Shown here: positions 18,294 through 27,848 of the stretch, piece after piece | Layout of the letters: each line of letters starts with the position of its first letter | How positions within the stretch are numbered: the stretch's first letter is position 1 | Assembly (NCBI GenBank): GCA_947492375.1 | Contig: CANLMI010000004.1 | Coordinates: 248,001-312,000 of the forward strand | DNA from: an uncultured Kordiimonas sp. | GTDB taxonomy: Bacteria; Pseudomonadota; Alphaproteobacteria; Sphingomonadales; Kordiimonadaceae | Direction of reading: 5' to 3' | Length of the DNA stretch: 64,000 nucleotides | Position numbers and translations under genes: made by a program | The notes under the pieces: model-generated | Database searches by the model: none | What the model saw: only the letters and a program-made list of their open reading frames with translations | Told to the model about the DNA's origin: nothing

Positions 18294-21200
18294 GCCGAAT
18301 ATGACACGTGATCAGGCACGTGCTACGACCCCTAATCTAACCGCCTGGGTTGGTGCGAGTGCAGGCACTGGAAAAACACATGTTCTAACAGCACGGGTCT
18401 TGAGATTGATGTTAACGGGCACTCGGCCTGACAATATTCTATGCCTTACTTTTACGAAGGCTGGTGCCGCTGAGATGAAGACCCGAATCTTTGAAGAACT
18501 GGGTCGTTGGACCGGCATGCCGGATGATGAGCTTGCAAGCGAAATCAAAAGGCGAACGGAAGAAGTAGCCGATACATATATGTTGGTGCGGGCGCGGCAA
18601 TTATTTGCAGAAGTTCTGGAGCTAACAAATGGCCTTAGTATTCAGACATTTCATAGTTTCTGCCAGTCGCTTTTGGGGCGTTTCCCTTTAGAGGCCCAGC
18701 TAATGCCGGGTTTTGAAGGAATTGAAGAGAGCGCTGCCAGAGAGATCATGCAAGAGGCGCGTGATAGAATGCTATCACTGACACAAACACCAAGTGGTTT
18801 GGAATATCGAAGCGCGCTGGAAGTGGTGTCTGGCCTTGTTACTGAAAGTACATTTGATGAGGTGATGGGCCGGCTTGATTTTGAGGCTGTTACTCTTAAT
18901 CGTTTGTATGGCACATTTGGAAATGTTGAGGTGATTTTTGCAGCGCTTTACCGTGCATTAGGTCTGCGGCAGGGTGAGACCAAAGATACAGTTGTTCGGC
19001 ATGCTGTTGAAGATACGCAAATGGATATCAATGGTTTGAAGGCTTTAGCCCTTGATATGCTCAACGGAACTGCAGCGGAGGGAAAAAAAGGCCAGATACT
19101 TGCGAACTTTCTAGCGACAGACGCAACCGGACGCGCGGCTATGTTTGATGACTATCGGCAGATCTTTTTAACTAAAAGTGACAGTCAGCCTAAGAAACAG
19201 GTGGCTAATAAAAAAACCTTAACGAATAATCCGGCATTACAAAATGCGATAGATAAAGAACAGTCAAGGCTGGTACGCGCGAGCGAACGAATAATGAAGT
19301 GTGTCATGGCACAGGCCACCAGCGCTCTCTTGCGGTTGGGGTTTATGCAGCTTGATTATTATAACACCATTAAACGCGAACGAGGTCTTGTTGATTTTGA
19401 TGATATGATCCGTGATACCGTTGCGTTATTGGATCAGGCAAGTGTCGCCCCATGGATATTGTTCAAGCTGGATAGCACGATCGATCATATTCTGATTGAT
19501 GAAGCGCAGGATACGAATGATAACCAATGGAAAGTTGTTGAGGCAATTGCATCTGAATTTTATGCCGGAGAAGGCGCTCAGGATAAAAATCGGACGGTAT
19601 TTGCTGTTGGTGATACTAAACAATCCATATTTTCATTTCAGCGGGCTGACCCATCCGAGTTTTTAAAAGCGAAGAGCCGAATTTTTGTCAAGGCAAATGA
19701 TGCAGGTGCTTACGCAAGTGATGTGCCTCTTGATCTGTCATTTAGATCAACCGAAGCTGTTTTATCACTTGTTGACGCTACCTTTGCTAAAGATAGCTTA
19801 GGGTATGCAGGTCTCATAATGAATGATGAGGTTGTGCGTCATAATTTTATTCGCTCTGGTGAAGCGGGTTTGGTAGAAGTTTGGCCGCTAGAGCGACCTG
19901 CACTTCAGCCAGAAGAAGAAACATGGTTACCGCCTATCGCGCAAGAAACAACGGATGATGCGGAAGCGAGGTGTGCACGCAAAATTGCCCGGCGGATTCA
20001 TCATATGCTGTCTGAGGGAGAGTTATTGGAAGCCAAGGGCCGTCCTATCAAAGCCTCCGATATTCTGGTGCTGGTCAGGCGGCGTACCCCATTCATTGAT
20101 TACCTTGTTAAGGCGCTCAAATCCTTGGAAGTGCCTGTTGCTGGCCGCGACCGAATGGTCCTTTCGGAAGAATTGCCGATAATGGACCTGATGGTGCTGG
20201 GGCAATTTGCGCTTGCGCCCAATGATGATCTGACGCTCGCAACAGTTTTGAAAAGCCCGTTTGTTGGGATAAGCGAGGATGCTTTATTTGAACTGGCTTA
20301 CAAACGTGATGCCAGCCTTTGGAAAGCCTTGAATAAACAGTCTGAAAATACGGTGTGTCGGTTTCAACAGGAATTCAAAATAGCATTGCGATATCTTGGT
20401 CAGGTTTTGAATGCAGCGGATATGATGACGCCCTTTGAATTTTATAGCCTCATTTTGAATGAAATGGGTGGCAGAAAAGCTATCATCGGAAGGCTGGGCA
20501 ATGATATTCAGGATTCGGTTGATGAATTCATGGAACAAGCCTTGAAGTATGAAGAAGGTAACGCGCCGTCGCTTCAAATGTTTTTACGCACTATTCAGGA
20601 AGGCCATACCCAGATAAAGCGAGACATGGAAAACGAAACGAATAGTGTGCGAATTATGACGGTTCATAGCTCTAAAGGGTTACAGGCACCAATCGTATTT
20701 CTTTCAGATACTGTTTCTACTCCTGACATCATAAAAGATGGCAGGATTTTATCGTTTAACTCGACAGAAGGGGTACCGGCAGAGTTTCTGCTATGGACCA
20801 CGCCCGGAAAGAATTTACCAATGATTTCTGAAATGAAATCTGTTGTAAAACAAAAGGCATTTGCCGAATACTATCGGTTGCTTTATGTGGCACTAACACG
20901 CGCTGAAGACCGATTATATATTGTAGGTTGGCAAGGGGCGAGGGAACCAGAACTTGAAAGCTGGCAGCGTTTGGTTGAGGCTGGATTTGCCCGGCTGAAT
21001 GCTGTGGAATTGCCTGATGGTTTTGGTGGTAATGTTCTAAGGTACTCCACTGGAGTATCGAGCTCGGTTCAATTTGATGAACATCAGGAAGAACAGGAAA
21101 AAGTATCAGATACTCGTGATATACCTGTTTGGTTACATACGGAAATGCCGTCTGAACCGCTTCCCCCCAAGCCACTTACGCCGTCTCGGCCTGATGATGA

Positions 21201-21750
21201 CGAAGAAATATACAGTCCGTTAGTGCATCTATCAGATACTCGTTTTTTAAGAGGGCGTATTATCCACAGCCTTTTGGAATGGTTACCTGAAATGCCGGAT
21301 CAATTTCGGGAACAATCTGCAAAACGTTTTCTTCAAAAGCATTATGGCGATCTGGACGCTGAGCACAGGGATACCTATTGGAATGAGGTGAAAAATATAC
21401 TGTCTCATCCTGAGTTTGGGGTTCTTTTTACACCAGAAAGCCGCGCGGAGGTTCCTATCGCTGGAATGGTTGGTGATAGGGTTATCTCTGGCCAGGTTGA
21501 TCGGCTCGTTATTACAGATAAAGAAGTTCTGGTTGTTGATTATAAGACTAATAGGCCGCCGCCCGAGAGCTTGGACGGCGTTGCAAATGTAAACCTGCGC
21601 CAAATGGGTTTGTATGCTGAGGCATTGAAACTGATATATCCCGACAAGCAGATAAGAACAGCGCTTTTATGGACAGATGATGTAAGGCTGATGGAATTAC
21701 CTCAAGAGTTAACACAAGAAGCTATTAGGCATTTAATTTTGCCTTTATAA
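18283..21750 (+). CDS. addA: ATP-dependent helicase-nuclease AddA
   Basis: UvrD-like helicase fused to a RecB-type nuclease. From the ATG at 18283 (preceded by GGAGAGGG) it is 1,155 residues. Walker A is GASAGTGKTHVL (about 24-35), motif Ia is CLTFTKAGAAEMK, motif II is HILIDEAQDTND (about 403), motif III is FAVGDTKQSIFSFQRA, motif V/VI include VRIMTVHSSKGLQAPIV and LLYVALTRAEDRLY. The nuclease motif VLVVDYKTNRPP lies near the C-terminus (about 1085). All helicase motifs are intact. It overlaps addB, so AddAB are translationally coupled. In several alphaproteobacteria this pair replaces RecBCD; whether that holds here needs the whole genome. Confidence 0.96.
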   Translation: MASKPNMTRDQARATTPNLTAWVGASAGTGKTHVLTARVLRLMLTGTRPDNILCLTFTKAGAAEMKTRIFEELGRWTGMPDDELASEIKRRTEEVADTYMLVRARQLFAEVLELTNGLSIQTFHSFCQSLLGRFPLEAQLMPGFEGIEESAAREIMQEARDRMLSLTQTPSGLEYRSALEVVSGLVTESTFDEVMGRLDFEAVTLNRLYGTFGNVEVIFAALYRALGLRQGETKDTVVRHAVEDTQMDINGLKALALDMLNGTAAEGKKGQILANFLATDATGRAAMFDDYRQIFLTKSDSQPKKQVANKKTLTNNPALQNAIDKEQSRLVRASERIMKCVMAQATSALLRLGFMQLDYYNTIKRERGLVDFDDMIRDTVALLDQASVAPWILFKLDSTIDHILIDEAQDTNDNQWKVVEAIASEFYAGEGAQDKNRTVFAVGDTKQSIFSFQRADPSEFLKAKSRIFVKANDAGAYASDVPLDLSFRSTEAVLSLVDATFAKDSLGYAGLIMNDEVVRHNFIRSGEAGLVEVWPLERPALQPEEETWLPPIAQETTDDAEARCARKIARRIHHMLSEGELLEAKGRPIKASDILVLVRRRTPFIDYLVKALKSLEVPVAGRDRMVLSEELPIMDLMVLGQFALAPNDDLTLATVLKSPFVGISEDALFELAYKRDASLWKALNKQSENTVCRFQQEFKIALRYLGQVLNAADMMTPFEFYSLILNEMGGRKAIIGRLGNDIQDSVDEFMEQALKYEEGNAPSLQMFLRTIQEGHTQIKRDMENETNSVRIMTVHSSKGLQAPIVFLSDTVSTPDIIKDGRILSFNSTEGVPAEFLLWTTPGKNLPMISEMKSVVKQKAFAEYYRLLYVALTRAEDRLYIVGWQGAREPELESWQRLVEAGFARLNAVELPDGFGGNVLRYSTGVSSSVQFDEHQEEQEKVSDTRDIPVWLHTEMPSEPLPPKPLTPSRPDDDEEIYSPLVHLSDTRFLRGRIIHSLLEWLPEMPDQFREQSAKRFLQKHYGDLDAEHRDTYWNEVKNILSHPEFGVLFTPESRAEVPIAGMVGDRVISGQVDRLVITDKEVLVVDYKTNRPPPESLDGVANVNLRQMGLYAEALKLIYPDKQIRTALLWTDDVRLMELPQELTQEAIRHLILPL

Positions 21751-21811
21751 TAGAAAAATATGGTTACTCTGATCGTAAATATAAATATGATCACGCCTCT
21801 GTGTACAAACC

Positions 21812-21840
21812 TTGACCCTGGTTCAATTGCTCCCTACTTT
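21812..21840 (+). promoter_or_regulatory. Candidate sigma-70 promoter of trxA
   Basis: TTGACC at 21812-21817 and TACTTT at 21835-21840 are separated by 17 bases, a near-consensus arrangement, about 70 bases before the trxA ATG in the 160-base gap after addA. Confidence 0.45.
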
Positions 21841-21910
21841 AAGCGGGAATTTGGCGATTAATATTAAAGCCATGATCTAATTTTGAGCCTTGAACAAAGA
21901 GAGTGAAAAA

Positions 21911-22228
21911 ATGGCAACAATTACCGTTACAGACGAGACATTTGAAAAAGATGTTTTAAATGCAGATAAGCCAGTTGTGTTGGATTTTTGGGCGCAGTGG
22001 TGTGGTCCGTGTAAGATGATTGGCCCGGTTTTAGAAGAAATTTCCGGCGAACGTGATGATGTTATCATTGCTAAAATGGATATTGATGCAAACCCGGAAA
22101 CACCAACAAAATTTGGCGTGCGGTCAATTCCAACGCTCCTGATTTTTAAAGGCGGCGAAAGCGTTGCAACAACAATGGGCGCTAAACCAAAGGCTCAGCT
22201 TTCACAGTGGATTGATAGCGCTGTATAA
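21911..22228 (+). CDS. trxA: Thioredoxin 1
   Basis: Cytoplasmic thiol-disulfide reductant for ribonucleotide reductase, PAPS reductase and other enzymes. The 105-residue protein has the active site W30-C31-G32-P33-C34, the buried Asp in VLDFWAQWC, and the cis-proline loop RSIPTLLIFKGG (about 73-84). I start at the ATG at 21911, after GAGAGTG; an upstream TTG at 21890 would add seven residues without family match. It has its own probable promoter and a terminator 28 bases after the stop. In rhizobia trxA also lies between addA and folC, though the cupin gene is an addition here. Confidence 0.97.
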   Translation: MATITVTDETFEKDVLNADKPVVLDFWAQWCGPCKMIGPVLEEISGERDDVIIAKMDIDANPETPTKFGVRSIPTLLIFKGGESVATTMGAKPKAQLSQWIDSAV

Positions 22229-22239
22229 GCTTTAGAGGC

Positions 22240-22605
22240 CTAATGGGTTATGATGAAGGCGGCTTTTGTGGTCGCCTTTTTTAATGCCCTGTATGTACGA
22301 TTGTAATGATTATATATAAGGAACGCTATTGCAGTATTTTTAAATGGATTTGCAATGGAGTGCGGCGTATTTCTTGGAATGATAAAGTGCTCGTTTTCTT
22401 TGAGCGATATTGTCTCTGTTTCAAAGTGTATGTTGAGGCTGCCATGCTCACAAAATATAAGTTCGTCAGCGTTGTCATGTATATGAAAGTCAGCGCTTTG
22501 GTTTGGATTAATAGTCATCCTGGCCGTTGAATTACCAAACTTTTCCCTCTCATTTTGATCAAGGTGCCATACCATTTCGCCCCAGTGAAACTGATCTATA
22601 TGCAT
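22240..22605 (-). CDS. Cupin-domain protein
   Basis: A 121-residue single-domain cupin. Motif 1 is spread over ADFHIHDNADELIFCEHG (about 39-56), with two His and a Glu placed as metal ligands; motif 2 is FIIPRNTPHSIANPF (about 74-88). The N-terminus, HWGEMVWHLDQNEREKFGNS, is not recognised as any enzyme. A possible ribosome site, AAGGG, lies eight bases before the ATG at 22605. Its last codons run through the trxA terminator hairpin, so the C-terminal KKATTKAAF segment is encoded by the stem. No substrate can be assigned; small cupins may be isomerases, dioxygenases or sensors. Confidence 0.75.
   Translation of the reverse strand: MHIDQFHWGEMVWHLDQNEREKFGNSTARMTINPNQSADFHIHDNADELIFCEHGSLNIHFETETISLKENEHFIIPRNTPHSIANPFKNTAIAFLIYNHYNRTYRALKKATTKAAFIITH
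22256..22282 (+). terminator. Intrinsic terminator of trxA, inside the 3' end of the cupin gene
   Basis: AAGGCGGC at 22256-22263 pairs with GTCGCCTT at 22271-22278 (8 bp, one G-U) around a 7-base loop, followed by a T-run to 22282. It overlaps the end of the opposite-strand coding region. Confidence 0.8.
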
Positions 22606-22681
22606 CCTCTGTACCCTTACGAGTTATCTAATTAACAACGGTATAGTGACTAATCCGCTAAAACTCTAATCGGTTCAAATC

Positions 22682-24001
22682 TTAATCGGGTAGAATGTTA
22701 GCGTGCTTTAATACCTGACCTGCAAGATACAAGGATCCGCCGATTAAAACAAACGGTGGGGTTTGCCGTGATGATTGTAGATTAATCATGGATAATGCTG
22801 CTTCGAAATCTTTGGCAATTACACCGTTTATCCCAAGGTCGGTTGCTGTTGCTGCAAGGTCTGCTGCTTTAGCGGCTCCTTCTTCGCCGTTAATTGGAAC
22901 TGCAATCACCTTTGTGAGCAAATTGGTAAGCGGTTTTAGGTATCCTTCTACATCTTTGGTACCCATCATACCTAAAATCAAGAAAATGGGTTGTTCTGTA
23001 GGGTCTACAGTTTGAAGGAATGTTCTGATTACACCAGCTGCGGCTGGGTTGTGTCCACCGTCGAGCCACAAGAGTGAATTTTCAGGTAAGAGCGTATTTA
23101 AGGATGTGTTTTCGATTTTTTGCAGGCGTGCTGGCCAACGTACCCATCCTAACCCTGCACGGATTGCGGCTTCTGAAATTTTAACGGCCTTTTGCGTCAA
23201 GGCAATTTTGATTGCGAGGCCAGCATTACTAACTTGATGAATCCCGATAAGGTTTGGCTTGGGTAACGAAAGTTTGGTGTTTTTGTCTGTATAGAGAAAA
23301 TGGTCGCTGTCATTGGTTAATTCAACATGCCAGTCATCTTTATAAAAATATCCAACTGTATTTTCTGCTTTAATTTTCTCTGAGATTACTTTTTGGGCTG
23401 TATCTAATTGGGGGCCAACGATAACAGGAGCGTTGCCTTTTATAATGCCTGCTTTTTCACTGGCAATACTCTCGATGGTGTTGCCTAAAAACTGCTCATG
23501 ATCAAAACTAATGGGGGTAATGCAGGAGGCGGCTATGTTTTCGATCACATTTGTTGCGTCCAATCGACCACCGAGGCCTACTTCCAGAATACATAAATCA
23601 GCAGAAACACGTGAAAAAGCAAGGAATGCAGCAGCTGTAGTAATTTCAAAGAAAGTGATAGGGGCATCACCATTAGCGCGCTCACATTCTGTTAGTATAT
23701 CGGCGAGTGTTTCATCATCAATTAAGCTGCCAGCAATACGAATACGCTCATTAAACCGGACAAGGTGCGGTGATGTATATACATGAACTCTATAGCCTGC
23801 CGCTTCTGATATTGCCCGTAAAGTTGAAACAGTAGAGCCTTTGCCGTTTGTACCGGCAATATGGATAACGGGCGGAAGTTTTTTATGTGGGTTACCGAGT
23901 TTATCCAGTAACCCGTTTAGGCGATCAAGAGACAGGTCGATCTTCTTGGGATGCAACTTCATCAGGCGCGAAAAAATAGCATCGCTGTCATTCACTGTCA
24001 T
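22682..24001 (-). CDS. folC: Bifunctional folylpolyglutamate / dihydrofolate synthase
   Basis: Adds glutamate to dihydropteroate and to tetrahydrofolate. The 439-residue Mur-ligase-fold protein has the P-loop HIAGTNGKGSTVSTLR (about 47-62), YTSPHLVRFNERIRI, the DHEQFLGNTIESIA segment (about 171-185) and the C-terminal-domain LLWLDGGHNPAAA. It starts 35 bases after accD and is the last gene of the trpF-trpB-trpA-accD-folC run conserved in alphaproteobacteria. The MurC-F families share the fold but not the SPHL segment, so the assignment is firm. Confidence 0.96.
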   Translation of the reverse strand: MTVNDSDAIFSRLMKLHPKKIDLSLDRLNGLLDKLGNPHKKLPPVIHIAGTNGKGSTVSTLRAISEAAGYRVHVYTSPHLVRFNERIRIAGSLIDDETLADILTECERANGDAPITFFEITTAAAFLAFSRVSADLCILEVGLGGRLDATNVIENIAASCITPISFDHEQFLGNTIESIASEKAGIIKGNAPVIVGPQLDTAQKVISEKIKAENTVGYFYKDDWHVELTNDSDHFLYTDKNTKLSLPKPNLIGIHQVSNAGLAIKIALTQKAVKISEAAIRAGLGWVRWPARLQKIENTSLNTLLPENSLLWLDGGHNPAAAGVIRTFLQTVDPTEQPIFLILGMMGTKDVEGYLKPLTNLLTKVIAVPINGEEGAAKAADLAATATDLGINGVIAKDFEAALSMINLQSSRQTPPFVLIGGSLYLAGQVLKHANILPD

Positions 24002-24036
24002 GTGTTGGCCTTTGATTTAGGCAGAAATATCTTAGT

Positions 24037-24912
24037 TTATTCTGCGGCTTTTGGCGCCCGGTGCCTACCACCCATAAGTAGGGTTAATATTGTACCAAGC
24101 TCTTTAGCCATCTGGTGACGGTGGGTCACCATATCGACCATACCATGTTCCAGAAGATATTCAGCCCGTTGGAAACCCTCAGGTAATTTCTCACGAATTG
24201 TTTGTTCAATAACCCGTGGACCAGAGAAGGCAATCATCGCCCCTGGTTCTGCAATTTGAACATCACCCAGCATAGCGTATGATGCGGAAACACCGCCTGA
24301 TGTTGGGTCGGTTAGAACAACAATATAAGGCAGGCCTGCATCACGGAGCATCTGAATAGCAACAGTTGTACGAGGCATTTGCATCAAGGAAAGGATACCT
24401 TCCTGCATACGAGCGCCGCCAGACGCTGTGAACATAACATAAGGCGCATTAATCTTAAGCGCGTGGCGGGCACCAGCAATAATGCCTTCACCGACTGCCA
24501 TACCCATTGAACCACCCATAAAGAAAAAATTCTGAATGGCGACAACTGTTTCTTGACCGCCGATTTTGCCCACGGCTACTTTGATGGCGTCTTCATCACC
24601 AGTGCCGTTACGAGCTGTTTTTAGGCGATCAGTATATTTCTTCGTATCGCGGAATTTAAGCGGATCCTGCTTCACAGATGGCAGATCGATTAGTTCATAA
24701 TTTTTATTATCGAACAGGGCGTCAAATCTGTTTGTTGGAGGCACGCGGTCATGATGCTCGCAGTGCGCGCATACATAAAGGTTTGCAACAAACTCCTTTT
24801 GGAAAATCATTTGGCCGCAATTTTTACATTTATGCCAAAGATTGTCTGGTGTTTCCTTGGAATTTAGTACTTTTTGCAATTTTGGCTTTACGTAATTGGT
24901 TAGCCAGCTCAT
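24037..24912 (-). CDS. accD: Acetyl-CoA carboxylase carboxyltransferase subunit beta
   Basis: With AccA it transfers carboxyl from biotin to acetyl-CoA, giving malonyl-CoA for fatty-acid synthesis. The N-terminal zinc ribbon is C29-x2-C32 and C48-x2-C51. The crotonase-like carboxyltransferase domain has [11 protein letters not shown] (about 131-141), [12 protein letters not shown] (about 161-172) and the [18 protein letters not shown] segment. The 291-residue length is normal. It sits between trpA (61 bases upstream) and folC. Biotin for the partner subunit AccB is made by the bio genes 16 kb away in this window. Confidence 0.97.
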   Translation of the reverse strand: MSWLTNYVKPKLQKVLNSKETPDNLWHKCKNCGQMIFQKEFVANLYVCAHCEHHDRVPPTNRFDALFDNKNYELIDLPSVKQDPLKFRDTKKYTDRLKTARNGTGDEDAIKVAVGKIGGQETVVAIQNFFFMGGSMGMAVGEGIIAGARHALKINAPYVMFTASGGARMQEGILSLMQMPRTTVAIQMLRDAGLPYIVVLTDPTSGGVSASYAMLGDVQIAEPGAMIAFSGPRVIEQTIREKLPEGFQRAEYLLEHGMVDMVTHRHQMAKELGTILTLLMGGRHRAPKAAE

Positions 24913-24973
24913 TGCATTTCTCCCTTGTTCAGATCGTTACATCTGCATAGTTCATTTATGTGCTTACCGTGTT

Positions 24974-25801
24974 TTATCCATTTCGTCCAGAATGGGCACC
25001 GTTTGCGAGCGTTTTAACAAAATTAAGCACATCGTCAACCAAATCAGTTTTCAGAGCACCATTGTCTCCAATACCGTCCTCAATCATTGAAACAATTGCA
25101 GAACCGACAACAACACCATCTGCATATTTTGCCATCACGGCAGCCTGTTCTGGCGTTTTAATACCAAATCCAACAGCAACCGGGAGGTTAGTATGTTGTC
25201 TTATATGGGTAATGGCGCTTTCAATGTCACCCTCTGTTGCGGATTTTCCGCCAGTTACACCTGCGACAGCAACATAATAAACAAATCCGCTAGCTCCTTC
25301 TAAAACTTTGGGAAGGCGCTTGTTATCTGATGTTGGGGTTGCAAGGCGAATAACATCGATACCTGCTTCGTTGGCGGGAATACGTAGCTCTTCGTCTTCT
25401 TCAGGTGGTAGATCGACAATAATGAGGCCGTCAACGCCTGCGTTTGATGCATCTGTGGCAAAACGCTCAATACCATACGCAAAAACCGGATTGAAATATC
25501 CCATCAATACGATAGGTGTTTCATTATTATCTTCTCTAAAGGCGCGAACCATATCGAGCGTTTTCTTAAGCGACATACCGCCAGCTAGCGCACGCTGTGC
25601 TGCACGGTCAATTGCCGGACCATCAGCGGATGGGTCGGTGAATGGCATACCAAGTTCAATTATATCAACGCCTTGACTTGGTAAGCCCTTTAGAACCTTT
25701 AGGGATGTATCGTAATCTGGGTCGCCTGCCGTTATGAATGCAACAAAGCCTGCTTTGTTTTCAGCGCGTAGTGCCGCGAATTTTGTTTCTAATCTGCTCA
25801 T
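24974..25801 (-). CDS. trpA: Tryptophan synthase alpha subunit
   Basis: TIM-barrel subunit that cleaves indole-3-glycerol phosphate to indole and glyceraldehyde-3-phosphate. The catalytic Glu and Asp lie in [18 protein letters not shown] (about 40-57), and the phosphate-binding [11 protein letters not shown] is near residue 175. Length 275 is normal. Its ATG lies two bases after the trpB stop, with GAGGAGAT inside the end of trpB as ribosome site, so it is translationally coupled to the beta subunit with which it forms the alpha2beta2 channelled complex. Confidence 0.97.
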   Translation of the reverse strand: MSRLETKFAALRAENKAGFVAFITAGDPDYDTSLKVLKGLPSQGVDIIELGMPFTDPSADGPAIDRAAQRALAGGMSLKKTLDMVRAFREDNNETPIVLMGYFNPVFAYGIERFATDASNAGVDGLIIVDLPPEEDEELRIPANEAGIDVIRLATPTSDNKRLPKVLEGASGFVYYVAVAGVTGGKSATEGDIESAITHIRQHTNLPVAVGFGIKTPEQAAVMAKYADGVVVGSAIVSMIEDGIGDNGALKTDLVDDVLNFVKTLANGAHSGRNG

Positions 25802-25803
25802 GA

Positions 25804-27018
25804 TTATATCTCCTCACCGAGAGCATCAGCGACAGTAAAGATATCCTTGTCGCCGCGCCCAGAAAGGTTAAGAACAATAAGATGTTCCTTTGGCAGCGTT
25901 GGTGCGAGCTTGGTTATGTGCGCAAGTGCATGGCTTGTCTCAAGAGCCGGAATAATACCTTCGGTTTGGCAACAGAATTGAAAGGCCTCCAAGGCCTCGC
26001 TATCAGTTACTGAAACATATTCAACTCGCTTTTGTTCATGTAACCAGACATGCTCAGGTCCGATACCGGGGTAGTCAAGGCCTGCTGAAATCGAATGAGC
26101 TTCCTGAATTTGACCATCCTCATTTTGCAGAAGATACGTGCGGTTGCCGTGAAGGACACCTGGTGTTCCGCCTGTAATTGATGCTGCATGCTTGTCCGTA
26201 TTTACGCCGTGCCCAGCAGCCTCTACAGCAATTGCGCGCACATCCTTGTCATTTAGAAATGGATGAAACAGACCAATTGCATTTGAACCGCCACCAACAC
26301 AGGCGATTAACGTATCAGGTAAACGGCCTTCAGCTTCCATCATTTGTGCCTTTGTTTCGCGGCCAATAATGCTTTGAAAATCACGTACCATCATCGGGTA
26401 TGGGTGCGGGCCTGCAACGGTGCCAATTATGTAAAACGTATCGTGTACATTGGTTACCCAGTCACGGAGTGCTTCGTTCATCGCGTCTTTTAGTGTTGAG
26501 GAACCGCTTGTTACAGGGCGAACCTCAGCGCCTAATAATTTCATACGAAATACATTTGGCTTTTGGCGTTCAATATCGGTCGCGCCCATAAAAACTGTAC
26601 ATTTTAAGCCAAAGCGTGCAGCCACAGTCGCGGTTGCAACGCCGTGCTGACCGGCGCCGGTTTCTGCGATGATGCGTGTTTTCCCCATCCGGCGCGCGAG
26701 CAAAATTTGACCAATTGCATGGTTAATTTTGTGGGCACCGGTGTGGTTTAATTCTTCACGCTTGAAGTAAACTTTTGCACCGCCTAGTTTTTCCGTCAGG
26801 CGTTCGGCAAAATAGAGCGGGCTTGGTCGTCCGACATAAACACGATTTAACTCGTCTAGTTCTTCAAGGAATGAAGGGTCCTGCATCGCTTCCTTATAAG
26901 ACTTTTCTACATTTAGAACGAGTGGCATCAATGTTTCAGAAACATAGCGTCCACCGTATTTGCCAAAATGGCCTTTTTCGTCAGGGCCCTGAGTGAAACT
27001 ATTTACTTGATTATTCAT
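25804..27018 (-). CDS. trpB: Tryptophan synthase beta subunit
   Basis: PLP enzyme that condenses indole with serine. From the ATG at 27018 it is 404 residues, a normal length, starting [10 protein letters not shown]; the frame stays open to 27072 but the extra 18 residues do not match the family. The N-terminal [17 protein letters not shown] is typical, K97 in [10 protein letters not shown] is the PLP lysine, and [16 protein letters not shown] (about 229-244) is the phosphate cup. A 75-base gap separates it from trpF. I see no leader peptide with Trp codons upstream. Confidence 0.97.
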   Translation of the reverse strand: MNNQVNSFTQGPDEKGHFGKYGGRYVSETLMPLVLNVEKSYKEAMQDPSFLEELDELNRVYVGRPSPLYFAERLTEKLGGAKVYFKREELNHTGAHKINHAIGQILLARRMGKTRIIAETGAGQHGVATATVAARFGLKCTVFMGATDIERQKPNVFRMKLLGAEVRPVTSGSSTLKDAMNEALRDWVTNVHDTFYIIGTVAGPHPYPMMVRDFQSIIGRETKAQMMEAEGRLPDTLIACVGGGSNAIGLFHPFLNDKDVRAIAVEAAGHGVNTDKHAASITGGTPGVLHGNRTYLLQNEDGQIQEAHSISAGLDYPGIGPEHVWLHEQKRVEYVSVTDSEALEAFQFCCQTEGIIPALETSHALAHITKLAPTLPKEHLIVLNLSGRGDKDIFTVADALGEEI

Positions 27019-27093
27019 AATTCTAACCTGTAATCGCAGGTAACTTTTGTGCACATCTTTATATTGGTGCAACGGTTACCATTCTTTTCGTTG

Positions 27094-27738
27094 TTAAGTT
27101 AGCGCTTTCGCTGTTCTTAAAAATTCTTGGATTTTCTCATGGGACTTAACGCCGGGTGCGCTCTCAACTCCGGAAGAAACATCTACGGCTAGTGCGCCGC
27201 TTGACTTTACAGCTTCCTGAAGGTTTTCAGAGGTCAAACCGCCAGCCAACAGCCACGGTTTTTCAATAGGGCGTGTTTGCATGATTTGCCAAGGGAAGCT
27301 TATTGCATTCCCGCCAGGGAGCTTGGCACCGCGCGGCGGTTTGGCGTCGAAAAGGCTTAGATCTGTAACTTTATCAAAATCTTCGGTATACCCAAGATCG
27401 TTCTCTTCCCGGATGCCATAGGCTTTGATTACTGAAACACCAAGTTCGTCTCTTATCCTTTGGGCCTCTGACGGGTATTCCAACCCATGCAATTGAACAT
27501 AATCCAGATCAAGTGCATCAACTGCTGCTTCTATACGCGAAAACGGTGCATCAACAAACACACCAACCCGCTCTACGCTTGATGGTAGCTGTGGGCGTAA
27601 CTTCATTGCGTCTTGCATGGTAATATCGCGGGGAGATGCCTCAAAAAACACAAAGCCAAGCCAGCGGGCACCTGCCTTTGCAGCAATATTTGCTGTTTCA
27701 GCATCAGTTATCCCACAGATTTTTACATGTACGGACAT
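27094..27738 (-). CDS. trpF: Phosphoribosylanthranilate isomerase
   Basis: Isomerises phosphoribosylanthranilate in tryptophan synthesis. The 214-residue TIM barrel opens with VKICGITDAETA, whose Cys is the general base; Asp in VDAPF/ LDYVQLHG context and the C-terminal LLAGGLTSENL and AVDVSSGVESAPGVKSHEKI segments complete the active site. It is first in the trpF-trpB-trpA-accD-folC run. The other tryptophan genes (trpE, G, D, C) are not in this window, the usual split in alphaproteobacteria. Confidence 0.96.
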   Translation of the reverse strand: MSVHVKICGITDAETANIAAKAGARWLGFVFFEASPRDITMQDAMKLRPQLPSSVERVGVFVDAPFSRIEAAVDALDLDYVQLHGLEYPSEAQRIRDELGVSVIKAYGIREENDLGYTEDFDKVTDLSLFDAKPPRGAKLPGGNAISFPWQIMQTRPIEKPWLLAGGLTSENLQEAVKSSGALAVDVSSGVESAPGVKSHEKIQEFLRTAKALT

Positions 27739-27848
27739 TAATTTGACTTTCCGTTTATGGCTTAATGTTTCTTGGTCAAGGTTTATGGCTATATAAATCG
27801 CTGTGATCCATTATGCACGATTTTTTTGATTTAGTCGCTTAATGGTGA

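Noticed and set aside
22660-22695. GGTTCAAAT resembling a tRNA T-loop
   Set aside because: No acceptor stem, D-arm or anticodon arm can be folded around it; it lies in the start of the folC downstream region.
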